Part shown: in pieces, positions 9,201 to 24,200 of the stretch | How the letters are laid out: every line of letters begins with the position of its first letter | Numbering within the stretch: position 1 is the stretch's first letter | Origin: Humisphaera borealis | GTDB lineage: Bacteria; Planctomycetota; Phycisphaerae; Tepidisphaerales; Tepidisphaeraceae | Length of the DNA: 64,000 nucleotides | Reading direction: 5' to 3' | NCBI RefSeq assembly: GCF_015169395.1 | Contig: NZ_CP063458.1 | Location: forward strand, 4,340,001-4,404,000 | The notes under the pieces: model-generated | What the model saw: the letters and a program-made list of their open reading frames with translations, nothing else | Database searches by the model: none | What the model was told of the DNA's origin: nothing | Made by a program: the position numbers and the translations under genes

Positions 9201-12200
9201 CGATCAGTACACCGAAGGCCGGGTTCGGGCTTCGCTGGCACTGCCGGCCGACCTGTCGACCAATGCGCAGTTCGTGGTTACGTCGGGCAACGAATCGGTG
9301 ACGGTGGACATCCTCGACCAGAGCCGCACCAGCGTCGCCGACACGCTGGCCGACGTGCAGGCCGCGATGGCGACGGCGGGACTGACGGGCAAGCTCGCCG
9401 CGCGACTGATCGACAGCGACAACCAGGTGCTCACCGGCGAACCGGAAGTGGGCGAAGACTACCGCCTGGAGCTCTACCTGCCCGAAGGCGGGGCATGGAC
9501 GGAATTCGACATCGAACCCGCCAGCGATGTGGCCGCCTACCGCATGGTCGCGCTCGGGTTCCTCGTCGGCGACGTCTCGGCCACACCTCGGCCGTCGTCG
9601 CTCCGCACGTTCGAAGATTTCAGCAACGGCGGTCTCTTCCCGACCATCTCGATTACGCCGGTCTACGACGCGGTCGCAGGCACCGTCACGCTGCAATTCG
9701 CCGCCACCGGTACATCGACGCCGACGGTCGATGCCGGCTTTGACTTCAACCCCGATCCGGTCGGCCGTATCAAGCCGACCAACCAGAGCCTGACTTTCAC
9801 GCCCACGGTCAACTCCGACATCGCGTTCGGGTTGGAGTTCAAGCTCGGCCCGGCGAACCCCATCTTCTTCGCGTCGGCCGAGGCCGTTCCGGCCAATGGT
9901 CGCCTGACGACCGATGCCCACTTCGACCTGGAGTTCGTCCTTCAGGACAAGTTTGCGGTCACGGTGCCGGCGACCTGGACCAGCGCCAACAACAACGTTC
10001 AGGATCTCGTCGCCGACATCAATCGCGCCCTGAAGCAGGCCGTCCCCAGCGGCGGCGGCACGGCCGACCTGACGAGTGACCGCATGATCGCCCGTCGTCA
10101 GCTCGACAGCGACAAGCTCGAACTGATCACCGCCACCCCCGCCAACGGCGGTTCAGCGACGGCCATCAGTCATACGGCCGGCGTGCTGTCGAGCGATCTG
10201 ACGTTCGCAGTGACCTACGACGGCGATAGCTACCTGGTGACCGTCCCCGCCGCCGACACCACGACCAACACGTCGTTCGCCGACCTGGTGCTGGACCTGA
10301 ACGCCGCGCTCTCGACCGTCACACTCGATGCCGACATCGACGGCGTGATCGACAGCGACGAAGCGACCTTGTCACTCGCTGACAAGCTCTTCTTCACCAC
10401 CATCGCGACCGCGGCCGGCGCGAGCGACAGCAACGTCTACCTCTTTGCCACCTCGCCGGGCTCAACGGCCTGGCCGGCGACAATCACGCTGTCGGCCAGC
10501 CGGACGGACTCAGCAGTCACGGAACTGGGCTTCGACGACGGCGCAGACGGAGACCTCTCCAGCTCGACTGCCCGCGCCAGCGGAACCACCAGCTATCTGC
10601 GCAACCACACCAACGGCAGCGCGCTCGCCGGCGGATCGCTCGCCCTCACGGTCCCCACCTTCGCCGGGTCCGTCACCTACGGCTTCAACAAGCTCGACTT
10701 CGCCAGCATCAGCGGCGGCAGTGTCGCGGCGGAGATGGACGTGCTGATCGGCAGCGGCGTGGACGCCGGCTCGACGCTCATCAGCAACAGCCCCGCGAGT
10801 TATCTCGACCGAACGCTGACCGGCGCCGGAGGCGCCGGCAACGCTGCCGCGGCGATCACGCTTGAAGACATCACCTCGGGCTCGGCCGACATCGACAACA
10901 ACGCCGCCATCGCGATCAGCATCGCAGATATCTCCGATACGACGGCAATCGTGGAGATTCCGGTCGGTGTGCCGATTCCGGTGCCGGGGCAGGTCAACGG
11001 TGTGCTCACTTCGACGGGCACGGTCAACTTCCTGTACGAGGGTGCGAAGTACACCGTCAGCGTGCTGGCGGCGAACACCACTACCAACGCGTCCGTCGCC
11101 GACTTGGCCGCCGACTTCAGCGCGGCGCTGTCAAGTGTCACGCGCACGGTGTCCGGCGTTCCCGCGCTGGGCTTCAACGCTTCGTCGATGTTCACCATCA
11201 CCGCCGGCGACGATGCCCTGATCGTCTCAGCGAAAACCCCGACCGCCAATCCCGACTTTGCCGTGGCGAGCTTCGTGCCCGGCTTGTCGGCGTTCGGCGA
11301 AGTCGGCCTGCAGGGCGCGTTCGGCCCGGCAACGGTCGCCCAGGCGCTGGCCGACGTCATGCCGGTGATGGACACGCTCCAGTCGCAGATGGACGCGTTT
11401 GCGAACATCCCCTTGCCGCTGGTCGAGCTCACGCTCAACGACCTGATCGACATCAAGGGGGACATGCTCCGCCGGATCGAATCGTTCCGCGACATGTCCG
11501 TGACCACGCCGGAACAGATCGCCACGGCCCTCTCGGCGGCGTTCAGCATCCCGACGGATTACGTGAGTGTCGCGTTCGACAGCGCCAACAACGCCTACCG
11601 GATCGATCTGAAGGTCGAGACCGGCGTCGCCACCGAGAAGCCGCTCGATCTGACGCTCGCCGACTTCTACCGTTTCACGAACGACACCGCCCCTGAAGGC
11701 CTCAGCCGCCTGGTGGACACCGGGTCGCGATCGCCGCTGACGGTGAAGATCAAGAGCACGTCGGTACTGTCGATCGGCATCGACCTGACCGACCCCGACG
11801 CGCCGCGCACGTTCCTGTACGGCCACGACGGCTCGGACGACCTGGACCTGGAGAACGGCACGTCGGTTCAGCTCGCGATCGAAGCCTCGGCCGACGGCAT
11901 CAACTTCACCGCCGCCACGGGCGCATTCGGCGTCTTTGTCCGCGACGGCAACGCCACGCTCGGCGGCCCGGTGGTCACCAGCGGTGGCCAGCCGGTCTAC
12001 ACGTTTGATGAGGACACGAACCAGCTCCACTTCGCCCGCCAAGGCACTGCCGCGACGCTGACGGTCACGCTCGGCGGCAACGACGGCAAGTTCTACCTCG
12101 ATCCGGCCGGTGTCGAGAAGGATGCGTTCGATCTTGACAACTTCGAAGCCGTCTTCGAAGGCACGGCGGAAGTGAACCTGCCGATGTTCACGCCGACCGA

Positions 12201-15200
12201 GCTGATGAACCCGTTCACGAACCGCACCGTGAACGTGCGCATCCAGGGCACCGGCCTGACCGATGTCCACCCCGGCGGCAACGTCATGAGCCTGCACATC
12301 GGCGACCTGCAGGCCTATGCAGATCACGTGCTGGAAGCAGTCGATCTGCAGAACCAGATCTCCGACATCTACACCACCGCCGGCGGCAATCCCAACGGCG
12401 CCCAGCAGAACGCAATCGACTCGCTCACCGCCGACCTGACCGATCTCCGCGACGGCGGGGCGGTCGAGATCTTTACTCCCGACGTCGAGGACGCCAACTC
12501 CGGCATCAAGGCCCCGACGCTGCTGGACATCCTGCGCGACCCGGCGATCCTCGTCGATCCGCTCGACATCCTGTTCGGCACCATCGAGACCGGCCTGCGT
12601 GCCCTCGATAACCTCAACATCCCCGTCATCGGCCCGGCACTGGGCGATGCCGTGGATGACGTCTTCGGCTGGCGTACCGGCTGGCTGCTCGACCTGCGCA
12701 ACAACATGCGCGGCAAGGGCGAGGCCGTCTTCGAATCGATCAAGGAATCGATCTACAACGTGCTCGGCCCCGGCGGCATCGATCTGCTGCTCAAGGACAA
12801 CGGCATCCGCAGCGTCGATGGCATGGTCCAGGCCGATTCGATGGACGATGTCGGTCTCGACTTCCTCGACGAAGACGGCAACAAGATGACCGGCCTCGGC
12901 GGGTACGGCGCGCACGCCGTGGAGTTCAAGCTCCGTCTCGGCCAGACGCTGCTCGACACCGGCGCGGACATCAGCTTCAACTTCGACGCGCTCGCGCCGG
13001 CGTTCACGCTGGGCGTGGACGGCGGGCTGAGCTTCAAGCTCGGCTGGGACATGACGTTCGGGTTCGGCTACTCGATTGACGACGGGTTCTACGTCGTTAC
13101 GGACAGCAACCCGGTCGCCAACGAGCTGGAACTGCGCTTTGAAGCCGGCCTGCGCGGCGACGGGTACCATTTCCAAGTCGCGGAGAAGAGCGACAGCCCG
13201 ACCGGTTACGCGATCAAGGACAAGGACGGCAACTGGGTTCGCGGCCCGCGGAAGGGCGACGGCAGCCGGGACATCATCAATGTCCTGCCGGTGGACGAAA
13301 CCGGTACACCGCTCGACGGCAACGATCTGGCCAACGTGCAGATGCCCCAAGAGGTCTGTGACGACGACTCGCTGTCTGCCGCCGGCCCGGGTTTCGACGA
13401 GGAAGTCTACTGGGTGGTCGCCGCACAGGACGGCAGCGACTGGGTGCCGGCGTACATCGACAAGCTCGGCTTCTACCGCCCGCAGCAGGGGGCGACCTGG
13501 GCGGCGATCAACGGCGGTGACGACGAGTTCAATCCCGATCAGATGATCGAGTACAACCAGACCGCGCCGTTCAACGGGTTTGGTTCGCTCTTCTTCCTCA
13601 ACTTGTCGGCGACCGACAAACCCAAGATCGGCCTGGGCGCGCTCGGCGACGCCGAGTACTTCTACGACCCCTCCGAAGCCAGCACGATCACGTCCAACGG
13701 ACGCAACGACGACGAGTTCGGCGTCAACCGCAACAACAGCCTGCCCACCCGCATTGCCGGCCGTATCGGCATCAACCTGAAAGACCCCAGCGACGAAGCC
13801 GGCGGCTATGTCGCCCGGCCGGGCCCGTCGCTCACCGGCTTCCTGCTGATGGACGGAAGCAACCCGCTCGGCGGCGAGCCCGTGCTCGACGACGACGGCA
13901 ACACTATCCCCGTCCTGCTCAATGAGGACGACAACGACACTTGGTACACTATCAAGCCGGCGGAAGGTGTCACCAACCCGACGACCCTTGCCGACTACGA
14001 GTTCGACGCGCCCATCAACGAAGACCCGTCGGAAAACCGCATCACCTGGGGTGAGTTGCGGCAGGGCGGGACGGGCCTGTTCGAGTTCGTGCTGAACGCC
14101 GAGGCAGTCGTCAACCTTTCGATGGTGCTGACGGTGTCGGAAGACGCGAACATCCCGCGCCTGACGGCCGACTTCAACCTGGACTGGCGCACCGATTCGA
14201 TGACGCCGCCGGCCAACCCGTTCGACACCACGACCGAGCAGAAGCGCGACCTGGTGCCGGAAGTCGGGATGAACAACATCCGGCTGGACCTGGGCAGTTT
14301 CCTGACGAAGCTCATCAAGCCGATCGCGGTAGAGGTGGACAAGACCCTCAAGCCGATCGACCCGCTGATCAGCGCCATCCAGACGAAGATCCCCGTGATC
14401 TCGGACATCGCCGGCCGGCCCATCAAGCTGACGACGCTGCTCTACACCTTCGGCGGGCCCAAGGGCCAGGCCGTAGCGACGCTGATCGAGATGGCGATCC
14501 TGGTGCGCGAACTGTCCGGCGTGATGGCCGCCGTTCCGGACGACGCTAACGTCTACCTGCCGATCGGCAACTTCTGGCTCGCCAAGATCAGCAGCGGTCC
14601 GCTCGGCCAGCCCGGCATGGGCAAGACCATCTACTACGACAACAGCGAGGTCTCGGCCCCGTCGATCACGCAGCGCAACCAGAGCCTGATCGCCGACCCC
14701 GGCGCCGGCCTGAACAGCGTCACCAATGCCATGGGCAAGCTCGACGCCCAGGACAAGGAAAGTTCCAGCCAGCCGGGCATCAGCAACCCCAATGACAAGG
14801 GCGGGTTCAGCATCCCGATCCTGGAAGACCCGATCACGATCTTCAAGCTCCTGATGGGCGAAGACGTGCCGCTGGTCACCTACTCGCTGCCGAAGCTGAA
14901 CTTCAGCTTCGAGCAGAGCATCCCGCTGGTTCGCATCATCTGCTTCGAGGCGGGCATCCGCCTGAACCTGCAGATGAAGGGTCAGCTCGCGATGGGCTAT
15001 GACACCCGCGGCATCCGGATGTTCAAGGATTCCGGCGACCCGGCCGACCTGATGCAGGGGTTCTACGTCTCCGACCGCGCCAATGCCGACGGCAGCGGCG
15101 CCGACGTCGACGAGTTCTGGTTCCGCGCCAGCATTGCGATCTACGGAGAGATCGATCTGTACCTGGCCAAGGGCGGCATTGAAGGGGGCTTTGCGCTCAC

Positions 15201-18200
15201 CGGCAGCGTAAACCTCAACGACCCCAACAACGACGGCAAGCTCCGCGTGGTCGAGGCGTACGATCTGGTCAAGTACACCGGCAACCCGCTGGACCTGGCC
15301 GACCTGTCGCTCTCCGGCGAAGTCTACGCCCGTTACTACTACTGGGTCGGCCTGAAGATCTGGACGCCCTGGAAGACGTACAAAATCACGCTCTACTCCG
15401 GCGGCAAGACGTTCGCCCGGCTCGAGCTGTTCAACGTCAGCCGCGAAGGCAATGACGGTCCGCCGACGTTTGCCGGCGTGGTCACCACCATCAATCCTGA
15501 CGGCACCGAAAACCCCAGCACGCTGCTCATCAACGCCGGCCCTGCCGCCGAGAAGCGCGTCAGCAACCAGGACCCACTCAAGGCGCTGGACGGCGCCGAG
15601 CGCTTCCGCATCTGGAACGAAACGCCGGGCTCCAACACCGTCAAGGTTCAGTACAAGAACTGGGACCAGAACTACACCCAGACGTACAACAACGTCTCCC
15701 GCGTGGTCGTCTACGGCGGCGAGTACGACGACTACATCGATGCCTCGGCCCTGAACGGCATCCCTGTCGAGATTGACGGCGGCAACGGCAACGACACCAT
15801 CCTGCTCGGCAACGCCGCTACTGGTTCGCAGTCGATCCTGACCGGCGGCAACGGCAACGACGTCATCACCGCCGGCGGCGGCAACCTTCGTATTGAAGGC
15901 AACGGCGGCAACGACACCATCACTGCCGGCTCGGGCACCAATGAGATCGACCCCGGCGACGGCAACGACACCGTCACCGGCGGCGGCAGCGGATCGACCA
16001 ACAAGCTGTTCCTGCGCCGATCGTTCGGCAAAGACACGGTGACGCTCGACACCGCGGCGTTGATCAACCTGCTCGACTACGTCGACAGCACCCTGCCGCT
16101 GGTGGGCACGCTGCAGGGCGCGGGCAGCACGATCTACGCTGGCGACACCAACGTGACCACGTTCAGTCTGGGCGCGGTGACCGAAATCCGCGGGTCCGAA
16201 GGCCGCGACGTCTTCAACATCACCAACCCCACCACCCGCAACGCCAACAACGGCAAGGGCCTGATCCTTCGCGGGCACGAATCGGTCGACACCTACAACT
16301 TTGTCGGCGACACCATGTCCGGCGTCGCGACCGACGGCATCACCATCGACGACGGCATCCGCCCGACGTCCACGGCGACCATCGGCGACATCACGCTGTC
16401 GGACCCGTGCAAGAAGATCAAGGAGATCAAGGTCGCCACCGGCGGGGCGAGCTACGCCAGTGCTCCGGAAGTCGTCATCACCGACGACGGCGGCACCGGT
16501 ACCGGAGCTCGCGCCGTCGCCAGCCTAGACAAGGATGGGAAGGTTCAGGGCATCTATGTTCTCGACGGCGGCGAAGACTACACCGACCCGGTGGTCGCGC
16601 TGGTCGATCGCGTGAGCTACGGCGACAAGATGATCTTCACGTCGACCACCGCAGGCGCGGTGACGCTCGACAAGCAGGGCAACGGCGGCAGCGACTACCG
16701 CATCACCAGTGGTGGGAAGTCGATCAAGTTCGCCGGATGGACCACGCCCGGCGTTCCGCGGCCCAAGACCTGGAACGTGTCGGAAACGGATAACGTTGAG
16801 ATCAATCTGCCCAACGGCACACTCGAACTCAACGATCACTTGGACATCCAGGAGAGCCTGACGGTCACCGCCAAGCGGATGGACCTCAACGCTGCCATCA
16901 CCGCCGACACGGTGAAGATCACCACCGAGCGCGGGTTTGCCCTGGATCACCCGATCCAGGCAGTGAACAACGGCGACATCTCGATTCGCGTCAGCGGGAA
17001 GAACATCGGCAGCCCGTCGGACATCGCCACCGCGGCGGCGACGGTTGTCGATGGTGAGGTCACCGGCATCACGGTGACCAACCCCGGCGCTCATTACGAC
17101 TTTGCTCCGGTCGTCGCGATCGTGGACGAGCGCGGCTACGCCGCTCGCGCCGTTGCGACCATCAATGGGTCCGGACAGGTGACTGGGATCACCGTGCTCG
17201 ACGGCGGCTTCGGCTACCTGTCGACGCCGGCACCGCGCGTCATCATCTCGCCGCCGGCCAGCATCCGCCTGGCGGCGAACGTCAGCAGCAGCACCGTCGG
17301 TTCCGACCCCGGAGCCGGCGACGGCCGCGGCCAGATCACGCTCCAGGCCGACCTGGGGGCGATCGTCAACATGGGCGAAGTCTTCTTCCCCAACGGCTCG
17401 AACATTGAGTTCAAGCACGGCGACTTCCGCTACAAGAGCACTGATTCGCTCGATGACATCACCACCACCGCGTTCCCCACCACTGCCGGCGGCCAGGGCG
17501 CTGCGGCGACGGCTGTGCTGGATGCCGACGGCCGCATCGAACGCATCGACGTCACCAACGGCGGCTCCGGTTACGACGCCGACCTGCTTCCGACCGTCAT
17601 CATCCAAGGCGCGGGCACCGCGACCGCGATCGTCAGCGGCGGGCAGATCACCGGGTTCAAGATCACCAACCCCGGCGAGGGCTACCCGTCTGCCCCGACC
17701 GTCACCATCCTGCCGAACGGATTCGGCAAGATCGTCGGCGAAGACTCCGACGCCACGGCGCTCAACCGCACCCACATCAAGTCGGCCGGCGGATCGCTCA
17801 AGGCGATCAGCTACTACGGCATTGGCGACCCGTCCCGGCCGATCAAGACCGATGTCGATCGGCTGGTCGCCCAGACACTCGGCGACGGCGCGGGCATTAA
17901 CATCCTCGAGAAGGATGGCGTTCGCATCGGCACGATCGACCATGTCAACGGCATCAGCACGATCGACGGCGACGTTGCCGTTACCACCTTCGCCGGCACG
18001 CTGCACCTGGGCCAGCCGGTGCAGGCAATGAACGCCAACGGCATGCTGCTGTGGCAGGACGCGGCCAAGACGATTCCGATCTACGTCCGCGACAACGCCG
18101 GCAACATTATCTATGAAGGCGGCCAGCTTCAGACGGGCGTCGGCCAGATCAAACTGACGGCCGACGACGTGGACATCAACAGCTTTGTGGGCGCGACCGG

Positions 18201-21200
18201 CGGTCAGCTCATCCTGCAGCCGGTGAAGTTCGACGCCCCGATCGGCCTGAACGGCACGCAGGGTCGGGCCACGGTCTCGGTCTCCGGACCGACCGGATCG
18301 GTCTCCATCAACACCCTCTACAGCGGTCGTGGCTATACGACCACGCCAATGGTCACCCTGCCCGCGCCAGGCGAGCGTGCGTACGGCGTGGCCAACGTGG
18401 TCAACGGTGCGGTGCAGAGCGCTCTGGTCACCTTCGGCGGCAAGCGCTACAACTCGACGTATCAGCCGATCGTTACCTTCGTCGGCGGGGGTCAGAACGG
18501 TGGAACCCCGGGTAGCAACGGAACCCCGGGAACTGCGGCCACCGCGACGGCGGCTTACGATGCCGACGGCGTCGTCACCGGCATCACGATCACCGGCGGT
18601 GGCACGGGATACATCACCGCGCCGGAACTGCGCATCAGCCTGCCGGGCGTGCAGGCGACGGCGGTCGCGACGGTCATCGACGGCAGGATTTCAGGCATCA
18701 CCTTCACCAACCCCGGCGCCAACTACGCCGAGCCGCCGCAGATTAAGATCGAGGCCCCGTACCAGTTCAGCTTGGAAGCCGAGGAAGTGCAGTACCTGGA
18801 GGACGGATTCCGGGAGGTGGTCATCGGCCGCGACGACGGCAGCCACACCTTCCAGGCCGCCAATGCCAGCTTCAACGATGCCGTCCGCCTGCGTGCACCG
18901 CGTACCGGCGGCACGATGCAGGTGGAGTCGCTGTCGGTCGACGCCGGCCCGGTTGTCATCGTGGGCTCGGGCCATACGCTGAACATGACGTCGGCCGCGC
19001 CAAACGTCACCGGCACCTACGTGGAAGTCGACGACAACATTGTCATCCACGACAACGTCAACGCCGCGATCACCGCCACCACTGCGCACGTACTCATCTT
19101 TGGCGTCGGCAAGGGCAAAATCGACGGTGTCGCCAACTCGCTGACCGAGAACCTGACCATCACCGATGTCGGCGATGTCACCGTGACCGGGGCGATTGGC
19201 TCGACCAACCCGATTCACGACCTGACGATCAACAGCAGCGGCGCGGGCAACATCGCGCTCCAACAAGCCGTCACCATTGAGGGCGACCTGCACATCGTCA
19301 AGGGTGGCAACATCACCTTCGGCGGCGCTCTGACCGTCGGCGGGAACCTGATCATCGACGATGGTGCCAGCGTGTCGTTCAACGGCACCGTCAGCGTCGG
19401 TGGGAACATGACCATCTCCAAGGCGACCACCGTCGCGTTCGCGCAGAACGTGAGCGTGGTGGGCAACCTGCTGATGGGCAACTCGTCCGATCCGACCAAG
19501 CTGCAAGCCGTCACCTTCGCCAACAACGCCCGGATGGACGTCGACGGCACCGTACAGATTTACGCCGACGAGGACATCAGCTTCGGAAACCGCGTCGGCA
19601 ACACCAAGGTTCCTGACAGCGTCACGCTGCGGTCGGATACGGGCAGCATCAGCTTCGCGGCTCAGGTCGTTGTGACCGGCGGCACGCTGACGATCCAGAA
19701 ATCTGACGACGTGACGTTCGGCCACGATGTGACCGTTGGCACGCTGAGCGTCACCGCAGCCGGCGAAACGCGGTTCAACCGCGCCGTCAATGCCGGCACT
19801 CTCGACGTGCTGAGCCAGGAACTGGTCGTCTTTAGCAACCAGCTCAACATCAGCACCGGAAATGCGACCATCACTGCCGACGAAGTCGACTTTGCCGGTA
19901 ACAGCTCGACGATCAAGACGGTCGGCGCGGCGATCAACAACGCCGTGCTGACGATCAAGCCGTACACCGCGGGTCGGAACATCGGCATCGGGTCTCCGCC
20001 GGCAGTGTTCGGTGTCATGGATATGAACGACACGGACCTGGCCGCGATCGCGACCGGCTGGGCACAGGTGCACATCGGCGACGAAACCGCCGGCACCGGC
20101 ACGGTCACCGTCGGTTCGATCGGCACCCAGCAGGGCGGCACGATCTCGTACCTAGCCAACAACACCGCCATCCACGGCGGCAATATCACGGTGGTCCAAC
20201 CGGTGGATATGGCCCTCAGCACCGGCACATTGCGGCTGCACGCCCGTACTGGCGATGTCACCACCAATGCGGTGCTCAACGGGACGGCGCTGGAACGTGG
20301 CTCGATCGTCCGAATCGAAGCCGATGCAGGCAACATCAACCTCAACCAGCCGGTCTACGCGACCAGCGAGATTCAGCTCATCGCCTCGGGCAACGTGACC
20401 GAAGGTGCGAGCAGCTTTGTGAGCACCAGCGGGCTGCGGGTAACCGCCGGCGGCAGCATTACCATGCTGCACGCCAGCAATGCCGTCACCACCGTGACGA
20501 TGGCCGCCGCGGACGACCCAATGCAGTTCCGCGAAGACAGCGGCTATGCAATCGGCACCGTCAACGGTCAGAGCGGCATGTCCGCCGGCACCGGCAACAT
20601 CACGCTGACGACCATCGGCGGCGTCGTCACGCAGACACAGGCGATCGTCGCCGGCGGTCTGAGCCTGCAAGGCGCGAACACCACCTGGACGCTGGTCAAC
20701 GCTGGCAACGACATCGATACCCTGACGGCTAACACCGGCAAGGTAACGTTCCTGGATTCCGACGACCTGACGGTCGGAACGATCGGCTCCAGCAGCGGCA
20801 TCACGGTGACCGACGACGTCACCCTGAGCAGCGTACAGGCACTGACGGTCAACAATGCCGTCACCACCAGCGGGCCCGGCGATGTCTCGCTGACCAGTAC
20901 CGCGGCGAACGTGCTGATCAACGCCAACGGCGATATCAGCTCGGCGCAGACGATCGGCATCGCCGCCGTCACCGGCATCGCCAGCAGCGGCGACCTGATC
21001 GCGGCCAACGGCGCGATTACCCTCTCGGCGACCGCGGGCACAATCAATACCTCTGGTGTGGTGACCGCCACCAGCGGCGGCGTCAGCTACACGGCGACTG
21101 GGGCCGTGACAGTTACCGCGGCGGTCACGACCGTCACCAGCGGCAACATCTCGCTGACGTCGAGTACGGATGTGGTTAACCTCGGTGCGGCGGGCGATCT

Positions 21201-24200
21201 GTTGTCCGTAGGCACCATCGCGGTCGCGGGTTATGCCGGCGTCGACTCCGACGCCGACATGACGTCTGCCGGTGCCACAGGCGTCACCTCCGCCAACGCC
21301 GGTATCGATCTGTCCGGCAACTCGGTCACCACGAACGGCGCCGTGACGCACAGTGCCAACACGACCCTTGCCATCACCGGATCCACGACTGCCGGCGGTG
21401 CCAACGGAGCGGTCAGTTTGACGTCGGTCACATCGAGCATCACGCTCGGCGCGGCGGCCGACATCTCGGCCGCCAAGACGATCACCGCGGCGGCAGTGAC
21501 CGATTTCATCAGCAGTGCAGACCTGACCACCGCCGCCGGCGCGATCGGCGTAACAGTCTCCGCCGGCACGCTCAGCTCGGCTGGTGTCGTCAGCGCTACC
21601 GCCGGGAATGCCGGCTTCACCGCCACTGGCAATGTCGCAATGACCGGTCCGGTTACGACCGTGACCAGCGGAAACGTGTCGCTCACATCGTCTGCGGGGC
21701 AGGTAACGACGTCTGCCGCCGCTGATCTGCTTTCCGCCGGCACGATCGCCGTTGCGGCATTCGCGGGTGCGACGCTGACCGGAGATATGACCGCCGCAGG
21801 GGCGGTCTCGGCGAATGTTGCCAACGGCAGCGCCTACATCGACGGCAAGACCCAAACCACCAACGGCGCGGTCACCTTCGTGGCCCAGGACAGCCTGGAT
21901 CTGCTGGGCACCATCACCGCCGCCGGTGCCTCAGGCAACGTCGTCCTGACGTCCAACGGGTTTGTCGTCGTGCTGCAGGGCTCGGCGGACATCGTCGCCA
22001 GCGGAACCATCACGGCGACGGCGGCCGACAACGTCAACAACATGGCCGACTGGACGGCCGCTGGTGCGATCATCGCGACCGCGACCAACGGCGGCGTCAG
22101 CAGCAGTGGAACGATCGTCAGCAGCGGCTCGTCCGTCGCCTTCAGCGGTCCGGTCGTCAGCAACGACGGTCCGATCAACGCGTCGACATCGATCGCGATG
22201 ACCGCCAGCGACACCGTGAGCAACACCGCAACGCTGACCTCCGGGACGACGACGTCGCTCAGCGGCACGAATACGGTGACGACCAGCGCCGCGATTTCTG
22301 CCGGCAGTGATGTGACGATCACCGGGAACGACATCGCTGCATCGACGTCGATCACCACGACCAATGACAACGTCACGTTCACCGGCCGGGTGACGCTCCC
22401 GGGCAACCTGACCATCACCACCGGTGCTGGCGCGGGCAACATCAGCTTCAGCGATACCGTTGACGGCCCCGGCGGCCTGGACCTGACCGCCGGCACCGGC
22501 AACATCACGTTCGACAGCGACGTCGGCGACATGGGTCAGCGGCCGGCGTTCCTGACCATCCACTCGGCAACCGTCGCGCACTTCGATAGGGGCGCCAACA
22601 CCACCGGCGCGCAATCGATGACCGCCGGCACGGTCGAGCTGGGCGGGACATTCGACGCGTCCACGAACCTGGCCTCGATCACGATCAATGCCGTGCTGTC
22701 GCTTCACGGCAGTGCCCGCGTGTCGACGCAGAACGGGACGGTCTCTGTCGCGTCGATCGTCGGCAACAGCAACCATTTCGTATTCTCGACCGGCGCCGGA
22801 ACGGCCACCGTTACGGGCGACGCGACCGGGATCGACATCCTCCACTTCCACGACGAGAACGGGAACAACACCGGTACCATGAACTTCCTGGGCAACGTGC
22901 AGGCCCAGTCGCTGAGCGCCGCCCGCGAAAACTTCTCGATCAATTTCCTCGGCGACAGCACCGAGATCACCAATCACGTCGGCCTGCAGAACATGGGTGT
23001 CGCCACGTTCGGCGACGAGTCGACCGACGAGATTCACCTCATCGGCGGCCTGACCGCGGCCGGCGGGGCGAACAACCCGGCGTCCGTCCACCTGGCCGGT
23101 ACGCTCACCACTGATGCCGCTGCGGTCATCCTCGGCGTCACGATCCTGGACACCGATGCGGCGATCGACACCACCCATGCCGGAAACGGCGGGGCGATCG
23201 ACTTCACCGGCACGCTGAACGGAACGCACAACCTGCGGCTCAACAGCGGCAACGCGACGATCGATTTCGACGCCGCCGTCGGTGCGACCAACGCACTGGC
23301 CGCCGTGACGATCGACGCGCACGCCGGCCTGACGGCCCACAGCACGTTCACCGCCGCCAGCATCACGCAGACGGCCGCCACCGGCGCGACGACCTTCACG
23401 GGGGCCGTTGCGACCAGTGCCGCGGGCGGCATCAACCTGACGGGCCTGGATCTCACGTTCGGCAACACGGTCACCACGACGACCGGCGGCGTGACGATCG
23501 ACGGGGAAGATGTGCTGTTCAGCGGAGCGGTCGATTCCGACGGCAACATTGCGATTACCGCTACAGGCTCCAGCACCTTCAACGCCGCCGTCCTGGGCAG
23601 CGGTGCGACGGGCATCACCGTCAACGCCGCCAGCAGCGCCTTCAACAGCACGGCCACTACCGACAACGACGGCAGCATTAACGTCACCACGACCGGCGAC
23701 GCCCATTTCGGCGGGGCGGTGAACTCGGACGCCAATCTGGTCGTCAGCGGCGACGACGTGGACTTTGACGCGGCCGTCACCACGGCCGGCTCGACGGGCA
23801 TCGACATCACCGCAGGTACCGTCGACTTCGATGCGGCAGTCGCCACGACTGGCGACGGCTTCATGGACATCGTCGCGACCGGCCTGGTGAACTTCGACAG
23901 TACGGTGAATGTTGCCGGGGCCAACGGCATCATCATTGATGCCACCGACATCACGTTCCTGGGTGCCGTCACGACGCCGGGCGAAGTCATCCTCGATCAC
24001 ACCGGCACGCTGACCATCGCTGCCGCGGCGGACTTCAGCATCGGCGGGGCGTTCAGCCAGACGGGAGCCGGCGCGGTCTCCACGGCGGGCGACATCACGA
24101 CCACCAACGACACTGTCAGCTTCAATGGCCCGGTCACGCTGACCGGAAACGTCGCAATTGCGACGGCCGGCGGGGCGATCGACTTTGATTCGACGCTGAA

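Noticed and set aside
11227-16278. A 1,683-codon open frame on the minus strand inside the giant gene
   Set aside because: It is fully antisense to a gene with clear domains, its text is rich in V, D, R, A and H without motifs, and long antisense frames are expected from GC-rich codon use.
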